This document shows, piece by piece, positions 6,607-14,989 of a stretch of DNA of 64,000 nucleotides. This DNA comes from Streptomyces xanthii (GTDB lineage: Bacteria; Actinomycetota; Actinomycetes; Streptomycetales; Streptomycetaceae). Positions within the stretch are counted from its first letter, which is position 1. Each line of letters starts with the position of its first letter. Below the pieces are notes generated by a model. The model saw only the letters and a program-made list of their open reading frames with translations, ran no database searches and was not told the DNA's origin. The DNA is taken from contig NZ_CP061281.1 of assembly GCF_014621695.1 (NCBI RefSeq), positions 620,001-684,000 on the forward strand, in the 5' to 3' direction. A program made the position numbers and the translations under genes.

Positions 6607-9464
6607 GCACCGAGTTCCGGACCGGGTCCGCGTACGGCCGCGTCGACCGCTCCACCACCCTCCGTTTCACGTTCGACGGCAAGGCCTGCACCGGGCACCC
6701 GGGCGACACGCTCGCCTCCGCGCTCCTGGCCAACGGCGTCCACCACGTGGCGACCAGCATCAAGTACGGCCGCCCGCGCGGCATCATGGCCGCCGGCGTC
6801 GAGGAGCCCAACGCGCTGGTGCAGATCGAGGCGCCGTTCCCCGAGCCCATGCTCACCGCCACCACCGTCGAGCTGTACGAGGGACTGGCCGCCCGGGGTC
6901 TCGGCGGCCAGGGCCGGCTCGCCGCCACGCCCGACCCGGCCCGCTACGACACCAAGCACCTGCACGCGGAGCTGCTGATCGTGGGCGCCGGACCGGCCGG
7001 GCTCGCCGCCGCGCTCGCCGCGACCGGCACCGGCGTCCGGGTCGTCCTCCTGGACAGCGCCCCCGAGTTCGGCGGCAGCCTGCTCGGCACCCGGGAGACG
7101 ATCGACGGCCGACCGGCCCAGGAGTGGGTGGACGCCGCGACCGCGCGCCTGGCCGCCGACCCGGACGTGACGCTCCTGACCCGCACCACCGCGATCGGCC
7201 ATTACGACGACAACCTCGTGCTGGCCCTGGAGAAGCGCACCGACCACCTGGGTGCGGCCGCCCCGGCCGGCAAGGCCCGCCAGCGCGTGTGGCGGATCCG
7301 CGCCCGGCAGGTCGTACACGCGACCGGCGCCACCGAGCGCCCCGTCGCCTTCGACGACAACGACCGTCCCGGCATCATGCTGGCCTCCGCGGCCCGCACC
7401 TACCTGCACCGGTACGGCGTCCTCCCCGGCCGCCGGGTCACCGTGTTCACCACCAACGACAGCGCCTACGACGCCGCGCTCGACCTGTCCGACGCGGGCG
7501 TCGAGGTGGCGGCCGTGATCGACGCGCGCCCGGCCGTGCCCGAGCGGCTCGCGGCCGCCTGCGCCGAGCGCGGCGTCCCCGTGCACGCCGGGCACGTCGT
7601 GACCGGGACCAGCGGTATCGCGCGGATCTCGCGCGTCCACGTGGCCGAACGGGACGGGGCGGTCGCGCGCCGGCGCGGCATCGACTGCGACGTACTGCTC
7701 GTCTCCGGCGGCTGGAACCCGTCGGTGGCGCTGTTCAGCCAGGCACGCGGGAAGCTCCGCTACGACACGGCGCTCTCCACGTTCGTGCCCGCCGCCGCCC
7801 TGTCCACCGTGCGGACCGCGGGGGCGGCGGACGGTCTGCGGACGCTCGGCGAGTGCCTGGCCGGCGGGATCTCCGCGACGGCCGCGGCCCTGGACGCGCT
7901 CGGCGTCGCCGTCCCGCCCGTCGGAGTACCCGCGGCGGCGGCCGAACTGCCGCACCCCGCACTGGAGTTGTGGCGGGTGCCGAGCCCGCAGGAAGGCGCG
8001 GACGGCTCCGCGCAGTTCGTCGACCTCCAGCGGGACGCGCTCGTCAGCGACGTGTTCCGGGCGACGGGCGCGGGCCTGCGCTCGGTCGAGCACGTCAAGC
8101 GCTACACGACCATCGGCACCGCCCACGACCAGGGCCGCACCTCGGGCGTCCTCACGTCCGGCATCGTCGCCGAGGCCCTCGGCACGAGCGTGGCCGAGCT
8201 CGGCCCCACCAGCTTCCGGCCCCCGGTGCAGCCGGTCGCGTTCGCGGCGTTCGCCGGGCGCAACCGGGGCGAGCTCTTCGACCCGGTCCGGGTGACCGCG
8301 CTGCACGCCTGGCACGTGGACCACGGCGCCCTGTTCGAGGACGTCGGCCAGTGGAAGCGGCCCTGGTACTACCCGCTCCCGGGCGAGGACATGGACGAGG
8401 CCGTGCTGCGCGAGTGCCGTGCGGCCCGCACCGGCGTCGCCATGATGGACGGCTCCACGCTCGGCAAGATCAGCGTGCAGGGGCCGGACGCCGGGATCCT
8501 CCTCGACCGGCTCTACACGAACATGATGAGCAACCTGAAGCCCGGCCGGATCCGGTACGGCGTGATGTGCGGCGTCGACGGCATGGCGCTGGATGACGGC
8601 ACCGTGATCCGGGTCTCGGAGAGCGAGTTCCTCGTCACGACCACGACCGGCAACGCCGCCAAGGTCCTGGAGTGGATGGAGGAATGGCTCCAGACCGAGT
8701 GGCCCGAGCTGCGCGTCCACCTCACGTCCGTGACCGAGCACTGGGCCACGATCCCCCTGGTCGGCCCGCGCTCCCGCGAGGTCCTCGCCGCCGTCGCCGG
8801 CGACGGCCTGGACGTGTCCAACGAGGCGTTCCCGTTCATGAGCTGGCGCGACACGGTCGTCGCGGGCGTCGAGGCACGGGTGTGCCGGATCAGCTTCTCC
8901 GGCGAACTCGCCTACGAGGTCAACGTGCCCGCCTGGTACGCCACGACGGTCTGGCAGGCGCTGTACGACGCCGGGCAGCCGCTCGGCATCACCCCGTACG
9001 GCACGGAGACCATGCACGTGCTGCGCGCCGAGAAGGCGTACCCGATCATCGGGCAGGACACCGACGGCACCGTCACGCCGCAGGACCTCGGCATGAACTG
9101 GGTGATCTCCAAGAAGAAGAAGGACTTCGTCGGCAAGCGCTCCTTCGACCGGGCCGAGAACCGGCGGACCGACCGCAAGCAGCTCGTCGCGCTGCTGCCG
9201 GCCGACGAGCACACCCTGCTCCCCGAGGGCGCGCAGATCATCGCCACCGAGACGGTGCCCGCACCGCCGGTGCCGATGCTGGGCCACGTCACCTCCAGCT
9301 ACCGCAGCGACGCCCTCCGGCGCACCTTCGCCCTCGCGCTGCTGCGCTCCGGCACCGAGCGCATCGGCGAGACCCTCTACGTCCCGCTGGACGGACGCAC
9401 CGTCGCGGTGACCGTCGCCGAACCCGTGCTCTACGACAAGGAAGGGGCCCGCCGTGACGGCTGA
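6603..9464 (+). CDS. soxA: sarcosine oxidase, alpha subunit
   Basis: 953 residues, full length for the family. Domains in order: a ferredoxin-like N-terminus (~1-110) that lacks cluster cysteines, an NAD/FAD-type binding domain beginning at GAGPAG (128-133), and a C-terminal aminomethyltransferase (GcvT-like) domain from about residue 570 on that binds tetrahydrofolate and forms 5,10-methylene-THF. The ATG at 6603 overlaps the soxD stop by four bases. The frame is open far upstream, but that part is the shadow of soxB and soxD. Confidence 0.95.
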   Translation: MSTEFRTGSAYGRVDRSTTLRFTFDGKACTGHPGDTLASALLANGVHHVATSIKYGRPRGIMAAGVEEPNALVQIEAPFPEPMLTATTVELYEGLAARGLGGQGRLAATPDPARYDTKHLHAELLIVGAGPAGLAAALAATGTGVRVVLLDSAPEFGGSLLGTRETIDGRPAQEWVDAATARLAADPDVTLLTRTTAIGHYDDNLVLALEKRTDHLGAAAPAGKARQRVWRIRARQVVHATGATERPVAFDDNDRPGIMLASAARTYLHRYGVLPGRRVTVFTTNDSAYDAALDLSDAGVEVAAVIDARPAVPERLAAACAERGVPVHAGHVVTGTSGIARISRVHVAERDGAVARRRGIDCDVLLVSGGWNPSVALFSQARGKLRYDTALSTFVPAAALSTVRTAGAADGLRTLGECLAGGISATAAALDALGVAVPPVGVPAAAAELPHPALELWRVPSPQEGADGSAQFVDLQRDALVSDVFRATGAGLRSVEHVKRYTTIGTAHDQGRTSGVLTSGIVAEALGTSVAELGPTSFRPPVQPVAFAAFAGRNRGELFDPVRVTALHAWHVDHGALFEDVGQWKRPWYYPLPGEDMDEAVLRECRAARTGVAMMDGSTLGKISVQGPDAGILLDRLYTNMMSNLKPGRIRYGVMCGVDGMALDDGTVIRVSESEFLVTTTTGNAAKVLEWMEEWLQTEWPELRVHLTSVTEHWATIPLVGPRSREVLAAVAGDGLDVSNEAFPFMSWRDTVVAGVEARVCRISFSGELAYEVNVPAWYATTVWQALYDAGQPLGITPYGTETMHVLRAEKAYPIIGQDTDGTVTPQDLGMNWVISKKKKDFVGKRSFDRAENRRTDRKQLVALLPADEHTLLPEGAQIIATETVPAPPVPMLGHVTSSYRSDALRRTFALALLRSGTERIGETLYVPLDGRTVAVTVAEPVLYDKEGARRDG

Positions 9465-10080
9465 CACCTCAGCACGCCCTGCCCGCATCAGCCCGCTCGC
9501 CGGGTGGAACCCGTCCCTGCCGCCGGGGCTGAGCATCCGTGAGCTGCCCTTCCTCACCCAGCTCACCCTGCGCGCCGAGCCCGGCACGCCCGCCGCCGGG
9601 GCCGTGGAGCGGTACCTCGGGTACACGCTGCCGGGCCCGAACACGGCGCGGCTCGGCGCCGGTGTCGAGGCGCTGTGGCTCGGCCCCGACGAGTGGCTGC
9701 TCGTGGCGGACCCCGACCGTGCCGGGGAACTGGTGGCGGGGCTGCGGGCCGCGGTCGGCGACGCGTTCGCCACGGTCACCGACACCTCCGCGCAGCGCAC
9801 CGTGCTGAGCCTGTCCGGCGCGCTGCTCCCCGATGTCCTGGCGCACGGCTGCGCCCTGGACCTCGCCCCGCGCAGCGCACCCGAGGGCTCCTGTCACACC
9901 ACGCTCCTCGCGCAGGCCGGGGTCACGCTCGTGGTGCGCGAGCAGGGTCCGGCGGGGCCGCGCGAGGTCCGGCTGCTCGTCCGGTCCTCCTTCGCCGGGT
10001 ACCTCGCCGCGTGGCTGACCGACGCGTGCGCCGAGTACCAGGAGGACACCGAGCCCGTCGCGTACGCCGAGGAGAGGTGA
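9454..10080 (+). CDS. soxG: sarcosine oxidase, gamma subunit
   Basis: 208 residues, family SoxG. GTG start at 9454 lies inside the last codons of soxA (11-bp overlap) with AAGGAAGGGG upstream. The segment ALWLGPDEWLLV is typical for gamma subunits. It is structurally related to GcvT domains and completes the heterotetramer; all four subunits are present and intact here. Confidence 0.93.
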   Translation: MTADTSARPARISPLAGWNPSLPPGLSIRELPFLTQLTLRAEPGTPAAGAVERYLGYTLPGPNTARLGAGVEALWLGPDEWLLVADPDRAGELVAGLRAAVGDAFATVTDTSAQRTVLSLSGALLPDVLAHGCALDLAPRSAPEGSCHTTLLAQAGVTLVVREQGPAGPREVRLLVRSSFAGYLAAWLTDACAEYQEDTEPVAYAEER

Positions 10081-10087
10081 GCCGGCC

Positions 10088-10939
10088 GTGCCCCAGCCCT
10101 TCATCCTGACCCTGAACTGCCCCGAGCGTCCCGGCATCGTGCACGCCGTCACGGCGTTCCTCGCCGGCCGGGGCTGTGACATCACCGAGCACCAGCAGTT
10201 CGACGACAGCGACCACGGAGTCGTCTTCCTGCGCACCGGTTTCACCGCCCCCGACGGGGCCACGCTCGACGACCTCCAGGAGGGCTTCGCCGCCACCGCC
10301 GAGGCGTACGCGATGGAGTGGCGGCTACGGGACGCCGGCGCCGCGCCGCGGCTGCTGGTCATGGTGTCGAAGTTCGACCACTGCCTCGCCGACCTGCTGT
10401 ACCGCTGGCGCAGCGGAACCCTCGACGGCGACATCGCCCTCGTCGTCTCCAACCATCCGGACCTGCGCGCCCAGGTGGAGCAGGCCGGGATCCCCTTCGT
10501 GCACGTCCCCGTCACCCGTGACACCAAGCCCGAGGCCGAGGAGCGGCTGCTGCGCCTGGTCGAGGAGCACGCCGTCGACCTCGTCGTCCTGGCCCGCTAC
10601 ATGCAGATCCTCTCCGACGAGCTGTGCAAGGCCCTGGAGGGGCGGGCCATCAACATCCACCACTCGTTCCTGCCGAGCTTCGCCGGTGCCAAGCCGTACC
10701 ACCAGGCCCACCGGCGCGGCGTCAAACTGGTCGGCGCCACCGCCCACTACGTGACCGCCGACCTGGACGAGGGCCCGATCATCGAGCAGGAGGTGATCCG
10801 CGTCGACCACCGCAAGAGCGCGGACGAACTCGTACGGGTCGGCCGCGACGCGGAACGCCTCGCCCTGGCCCGCGCGGTGAACTGGCACTGCCAGAGCCGC
10901 GTCCTGCTCCACGGCAACCGCACGGTCGTCTTCGACTGA
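10088..10939 (+). CDS. purU: formyltetrahydrofolate deformylase
   Basis: 283-residue PurU, which hydrolyses 10-formyl-THF to formate and free THF. An N-terminal ACT domain (~4-80, LTLNCPERPGIVHAVTAFLA) is followed by the formyltransferase fold (from ~90). Catalytic-type residues stand in NIHHSFLPSF and in DEGPIIEQ (Asn-His and Asp triad). GTG start seven bases after soxG. Placed here it can drain one-carbon units made by sarcosine oxidase and regenerate THF; the usual companions glyA and folD are not in the operon. Confidence 0.93.
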   Translation: MPQPFILTLNCPERPGIVHAVTAFLAGRGCDITEHQQFDDSDHGVVFLRTGFTAPDGATLDDLQEGFAATAEAYAMEWRLRDAGAAPRLLVMVSKFDHCLADLLYRWRSGTLDGDIALVVSNHPDLRAQVEQAGIPFVHVPVTRDTKPEAEERLLRLVEEHAVDLVVLARYMQILSDELCKALEGRAINIHHSFLPSFAGAKPYHQAHRRGVKLVGATAHYVTADLDEGPIIEQEVIRVDHRKSADELVRVGRDAERLALARAVNWHCQSRVLLHGNRTVVFD

Positions 10940-10976
10940 GGTCCGCGCGGCAGCGCCCGCGCCGGGAGCGGCGTCC

Positions 10977-12347
10977 TCAGGGAACGAGGGCGTCCCACTC
11001 GGCGCGGGTCGGGCCGTCGTGGCCCGGGGTGAAGTCCGGGTGGGCCGCCAGCCAGGCGGTGACGTGCCGCTCCACCTCGTCGGTCCCGTAGGCCTCGTCG
11101 GCCTGCTTCAGGAGGTGCCGCACCTGGGCCCGGGCCCGCATGACGACGGGGTCGTCGAAGGCGCAGGCGCCCCGGGCGGCGGCCCGCCGGTCCGGGGGCG
11201 GCGCGGCCACGGCGAGGCGTTCCTCGTCGTTGCGGTCCGACTTCACCTGTGTGTCGAACCAGGGGCGCAGGGTCTCGGTCGCCCACGCGTGGTAGCCGGT
11301 GGGGTCCGCGGCGATCTCGTCGGCGTGGGCGGCGAGGTGCTGGGCCGCGCGCAGGCCGAGGGCCACGCCGTGCCCGAAGGTGGGATTGGTGTGGATCAGG
11401 CTGTCCCCGACGTTGACCAGGCCCGTGACCACTGGCCCGTCCCCGTCGGCGAGGGCGGTCCAGCGGTTGTCCAGGCCCGCCATGGGCAGGACGGCCGAGC
11501 GCGGTTCGGGTTCCAGGTCCAGCCAGGCGGCGATCGCCGGGAACCGCCGGGCGACGGCCTCGAACACGGCGGGGTCGGTGAGCGCGGCGCGGCTGGGGTC
11601 GCTCGTGGAGAGCACGAGGCTCGCCGCGAACGTGCCGTTGTCGGAAGGGAAGACGCCGCCCAGGGCGAACGGCGCGGCCGAGCCGGTCTTCACCCGCCCC
11701 GGGTCGCCGGGGCCGTCGGCGCGCAGGCTGTACCAGCGGCACAGGTACGCGATCCCGGCGCGGTGGCTCTCGACCACGGGCGGGCGGCAGCCGGCCCCGG
11801 TCAGCCACCCGGGCACCGGTGAGCGGCGCCCGGACGCGTCGACCACGAGGTCCGCCGCGTGGGTCTCGGCGCCCACCCGCACGCCCGTGACCCGGGGCGG
11901 ACTGCCTTCGCGGAACACGAGGCCGTCGACCCGGCCGCCCTGCCGGACCTCGACGCCGGGCTCCCGGCGCACGGCCGCCGCCAGCGCGGCCTCCAGCACG
12001 ATGCGGCGGGTGCGCAGGGTGATCAGGTCCTCGTCGCCTTCGCGGCGCGGGGGATGCTCGTCGAACCAGTCGAAGTCGTGGTACTCCCGGGCCCCGCGCG
12101 CCAGCAGGTCCGCGTACACGTCCGGGGCCTCGGCCCGCAGCACGGTGCGTACGGGGGCGAGCAGGGAGTGGGGCTGATCGGCCTGCGGGACGCGGGGCCG
12201 GTCCCAGTGGAAGAAGTCCTCGTCCGGGTCGTCCCCGGCCTGCCGTGCGTCCTGCTCGAACACCGTGACCGGATGGCCCCGCCGCCCCAGCATGAGGGCC
12301 GTACCCAGCCCACTGATCCCGCCGCCTGTCACCGCAACCCGCGCCAC
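10977..12347 (-). CDS. FAD-dependent monooxygenase-like oxidoreductase
   Basis: 456 residues. The FAD motif VTGGGISGLGTALMLGRRG is at ~5-23, the middle motif VVDASGRRSPVPGWL fits the DG-type loop of single-component flavin monooxygenases, and NVGDSLIHTNPTFGHGVALG is the third FAD contact. The segment WDRPRVPQADQPHSLL recalls geranylgeranyl-reductase and halogenase-like relatives, but the lysine/WIP motifs of halogenases are not apparent. GTG at 12347 is chosen because GGGGAG precedes it; the longer frame has no ribosome site. Convergent with purU. Substrate unknown. Confidence 0.78.
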   Translation of the reverse strand: MARVAVTGGGISGLGTALMLGRRGHPVTVFEQDARQAGDDPDEDFFHWDRPRVPQADQPHSLLAPVRTVLRAEAPDVYADLLARGAREYHDFDWFDEHPPRREGDEDLITLRTRRIVLEAALAAAVRREPGVEVRQGGRVDGLVFREGSPPRVTGVRVGAETHAADLVVDASGRRSPVPGWLTGAGCRPPVVESHRAGIAYLCRWYSLRADGPGDPGRVKTGSAAPFALGGVFPSDNGTFAASLVLSTSDPSRAALTDPAVFEAVARRFPAIAAWLDLEPEPRSAVLPMAGLDNRWTALADGDGPVVTGLVNVGDSLIHTNPTFGHGVALGLRAAQHLAAHADEIAADPTGYHAWATETLRPWFDTQVKSDRNDEERLAVAAPPPDRRAAARGACAFDDPVVMRARAQVRHLLKQADEAYGTDEVERHVTAWLAAHPDFTPGHDGPTRAEWDALVP

Positions 12348-12388
12348 CCAGCTCCCCTTCGCGTCGTGTTGCGGAACGAGCCTACTGG

Positions 12389-12610
12389 TCAGAAAGGGGT
12401 CCGCACGACCAACTCCTCGCCCTCGCCGCTCGGTTCCTCGAACTTGGCCAGGTAGCTGCGGAACAGCGCCTCGTCGACGGTGACGGAATCGGCGCTCGGC
12501 TCCCTCGCGTACGTGGTCTTGCCCGAGCCGGGCGGATCTGCGGGGTCGAGCCTGCGTGCGGGGAACAGGCCGGACGGCCGACACTGTTGCCACCACTTGG
12601 ACGACCACAT
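12389..12610 (-). CDS. hypothetical small protein, 73 aa
   Basis: A short frame ending 42 bp before the oxidoreductase and divergent from the PIG-L deacetylase. The C-terminal half is polar and acidic (VTVDEALFRSYLAKFEEPSGE) and looks like real coding sequence; the first 30 residues look less so. No clear ribosome site precedes ATG 12610, and a start further inside is possible. Function unknown. Confidence 0.4.
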   Translation of the reverse strand: MWSSKWWQQCRPSGLFPARRLDPADPPGSGKTTYAREPSADSVTVDEALFRSYLAKFEEPSGEGEELVVRTPF

Positions 12611-12631
12611 GTTTCCGCTGGAGGACTTCTC

Positions 12632-13465
12632 ATGACTGACCGGCCCCTGACGTTCATGGCCGTGCACGCCCACCCCGACGACGAGGCCACCGGGACCGGA
12701 GGGGTTCTCGCGCGGTACGCGGCGGAGGGCATCCGCACGGTGCTGGTGACGTGTACCGACGGCGCCTGCGGCGACGGACCCGGAGGCGTCAAGCCGGGCG
12801 ATCCCGGGCACGATCCGGCCGCCGTCGCCCGGATGCGCCGTGAGGAGCTCCGGGCCAGCTGTGACGTTCTGAAGGTCAGCGACCTGGAGACGCTGGACTA
12901 CGCCGACTCCGGGATGATGGGCTGGCCCAGCAACGACACCCCCGACTCCTTCTGGAGGACCCCCGTCGAGGTGGGCGCCGCCCGGCTCGCGGAGCTCATG
13001 CGCGCCTACCGGCCCGACGTCGTCGTCACGTACGACGAGAACGGCTTCTACGGGCACCCCGACCACATCCAGGCCCACCGCATCACGATGGCGGCGCTCG
13101 AACTGACCGACCTGTCGCCGAAGGTGTACTGGACGACCGCGCCCCGCTCGATGATGGGCCGGTTCGGGGAGATCATGCGCGAGTTCCACGAGGACATGCC
13201 GGAGCCGGACCCCGCCGAGGCCGCCGCGATGGCCGAAATCGGTCTGCCGGACGACGAGATCACCACGTGGGTGGACACCACCGCGTTCAGCGGCCAGAAG
13301 TTCGACGCGCTGGCCGCGCACGCCAGTCAGGGCGAGAACATCTTCTTCCTCCGGATGGGCAAGGAGAGGTTCGGAGAGCTGATGGGCGTGGAGACCTTCG
13401 TACGGGTCGACGACGGCCGCGTCGCGGGCGAGCGCGAGGACGACCTGTTCGCCGGGCTGCGCTGA
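12632..13465 (+). CDS. PIG-L (LmbE-like) family deacetylase
   Basis: 277-residue zinc-dependent N-deacetylase/amidase of the LmbE/MshB/Mca superfamily. The metal motif AHPDDEATG is at ~10-18 and the second metal/acid motif is YDENGFYGHPDHIQAHR in the middle. ATG 12632 follows GGAGGACTTCTC. In actinomycetes such enzymes act on glucosaminyl-inositol mycothiol precursors or on mycothiol S-conjugates; this one is close in layout but I cannot assign it as MshB or Mca, and it may be a separate paralogue. Confidence 0.85.
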   Translation: MTDRPLTFMAVHAHPDDEATGTGGVLARYAAEGIRTVLVTCTDGACGDGPGGVKPGDPGHDPAAVARMRREELRASCDVLKVSDLETLDYADSGMMGWPSNDTPDSFWRTPVEVGAARLAELMRAYRPDVVVTYDENGFYGHPDHIQAHRITMAALELTDLSPKVYWTTAPRSMMGRFGEIMREFHEDMPEPDPAEAAAMAEIGLPDDEITTWVDTTAFSGQKFDALAAHASQGENIFFLRMGKERFGELMGVETFVRVDDGRVAGEREDDLFAGLR

Positions 13466-13470
13466 ACCGC

Positions 13471-13845
13471 TCAACCCGCGGGCGGCGTGAAGAAGTTGAC
13501 GAGGTTGCCGTCGGGGTCGCGGAACAGGAGTGACCGGTTGCCCCAGGGCATGGTCGTGGGCTCGGTCACGAAGTCGGTGACGCATCCGGTCAGGTTCTGG
13601 TGGACGCGGTCCACGTCGTCCACGCGGAATTCGGTGATCACGCTCTCGTTCGCCGCCGGGCGCGCGGAGCCCGGGGCGAACAGCGGGACGGTGCGGGTGC
13701 CGGCGATCGCGAGGGTGGCCCCGCCGGTCCTGAGCTCGGCGAAGTCCTCCGTGGCCCAGGTCGCCTCCACTCCTGTGGCCCGTTCGTAGAAGGCGACGAG
13801 GCGTGCCACGTCGCCGGTGATGATGCGGATCGAGACGAAGTCCAT
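13471..13845 (-). CDS. VOC family (glyoxalase-like) protein
   Basis: 124-residue single vicinal-oxygen-chelate domain: FVSIRIITGDVARLVAFYE at the start (first beta-alpha unit) and SLLFRDPDGNLVNFF at the end (metal-site strand). ATG 13845 follows CAGGAGATACCC. Divergent from a WYL regulator with a dyad between them. Such proteins often confer resistance to small electrophiles or antibiotics, but the ligand here is unknown. It ends five bases from the PIG-L gene, convergent. Confidence 0.8.
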   Translation of the reverse strand: MDFVSIRIITGDVARLVAFYERATGVEATWATEDFAELRTGGATLAIAGTRTVPLFAPGSARPAANESVITEFRVDDVDRVHQNLTGCVTDFVTEPTTMPWGNRSLLFRDPDGNLVNFFTPPAG

Positions 13846-13893
13846 GGGTATCTCCTGGGCCGTGAGGGCGGGACGCATCGCAGGCTAGGCGGG

Positions 13894-13930
13894 ATAGGGG
13901 ACAGAATCGGTCCTCTATTCGCGCTAGCTT
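13894..13930. promoter_or_regulatory. dyad operator and leaderless WYL promoter
   Basis: An inverted repeat with 9-bp arms (ATAGGGGAC at 13894-13902 and GTCCTCTAT at 13910-13918, one mismatch, 7-bp spacer) lies midway between the VOC and WYL genes. A -10-like TAGCTT at 13925-13930 ends six bases before the WYL ATG, so that mRNA would be leaderless. The dyad covers the expected -35 zone, suggesting autoregulation. Confidence 0.55.
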
Positions 13931-13936
13931 GGGGCC

Positions 13937-14923
13937 ATGTCCCGACCCACCGGCCGCGTGCTGACCCTGCTGGAGCTGTTGCAGTCGGGCGGCACGCGCA
14001 CCGTGGCCGAGCTCGCCGAGCGGCTCGGCGTCGAAGGGCGCACCGTGCGGCGCTACGTCGACCAGTTGCTCGACCTGGACGTGCCCGTGGAGTCGGTGCG
14101 CGGCCGCTACGGCGGGTACCGGCTCTCCCCCGGCTACCGGCTGCCGCCCCTCATGTTCGGGGACGACGAGGCGCTGGCCGTGCTGCTCGGCCTGCTCGCC
14201 GGACGCCGGTCGGCGCTCACGGCGGCGCAGCGCACGGCGAACGAGACGGCGTCGGCGAAGATCCGGCGCGTGCTGCCCCGCCATCTCGCCGCCCGCCTGG
14301 ACGCGCTGGCGGACGCGCTGCATTTCACGGAGCGGCCCGGGGAGCCCGACACTCCGGACGCCGCGGTCCTGCTGTCCGTCGCGGACGCCGTGCGCCACCG
14401 CCGCCCGCTGTCGATCCGCTACACCGACCGCGCGGACCGGCGCACCGAACGGACCCTGCACGCCTACGGGATCGTCGCCCACGCGGGGCGCTGGTACGTC
14501 ACCGGCAAGGACGAGGGTCTCGGCGAGGACCGCACCTTCCGGCTCGACCGCATCACTGACCCCCGGGTCCTCCCCGGCTCGTTCGCACCGCCGCCGGACG
14601 GACCGGACCCGGCCCGGCGCGTCCTGTCGGGCTTCGCCTCGGCCGCGTACGAGCACGAGGTGGTCCTGCGGATCCACGGCACGGAGGAGCAGATCCGCGC
14701 GCGCCTCCCTGTCAGCGTCGCGCACGTGGAGGAGTACGACCGGGCCGAGGCGGACGGAGCCGAGCGGTGGTTCCGTGTCGAGGTCCACGTCGAGCGGCTC
14801 GACTGGCTCCCCGGCGTCCTGGCCACCCTGGACCGACCGTTCGCCGTCGAGCGGCCCGAGGAACTGCGGGAGGCGGTCGTCGCCCTGGCGCACCGTCTCG
14901 CGGCCTCCGCCCGCCGGGTCTGA
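13937..14923 (+). CDS. HTH/WYL-domain transcriptional regulator (YafY type)
   Basis: 328 residues: a DeoR-like winged helix at ~5-60 (RVLTLLELLQSGG, VEGRTVRRYVDQL, RYGGYRLSPG) and a WYL ligand-binding domain at ~145-230 (SIRYTDRADRRTERTLHAYGIV, then AGRWYVTGKDEG and TFRLDRI), followed by the WCX C-terminal extension (ERLDWLPGVLATL). Divergent from the VOC gene, which it probably controls. No ribosome site precedes ATG 13937, in keeping with leaderless translation. Confidence 0.87.
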   Translation: MSRPTGRVLTLLELLQSGGTRTVAELAERLGVEGRTVRRYVDQLLDLDVPVESVRGRYGGYRLSPGYRLPPLMFGDDEALAVLLGLLAGRRSALTAAQRTANETASAKIRRVLPRHLAARLDALADALHFTERPGEPDTPDAAVLLSVADAVRHRRPLSIRYTDRADRRTERTLHAYGIVAHAGRWYVTGKDEGLGEDRTFRLDRITDPRVLPGSFAPPPDGPDPARRVLSGFASAAYEHEVVLRIHGTEEQIRARLPVSVAHVEEYDRAEADGAERWFRVEVHVERLDWLPGVLATLDRPFAVERPEELREAVVALAHRLAASARRV

Positions 14924-14989
14924 CCGCGAGCGGCTCCCGCGGCGCGGTACCGTCACCGCGGGCGGGGAGAGTTGCGCGAGGGGGCGTAC

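Noticed and set aside
6522..9800. Long minus-strand frame opposite soxA
   Set aside because: Low-complexity Arg/Gly/Ala/Val translation typical of a complementary shadow; soxA is clearly the gene.
12632..13465. Naming the PIG-L gene mca or mshB
   Set aside because: Motifs fit the superfamily, but the C-terminal region differs from the Mca I know; a specific name is not supported.
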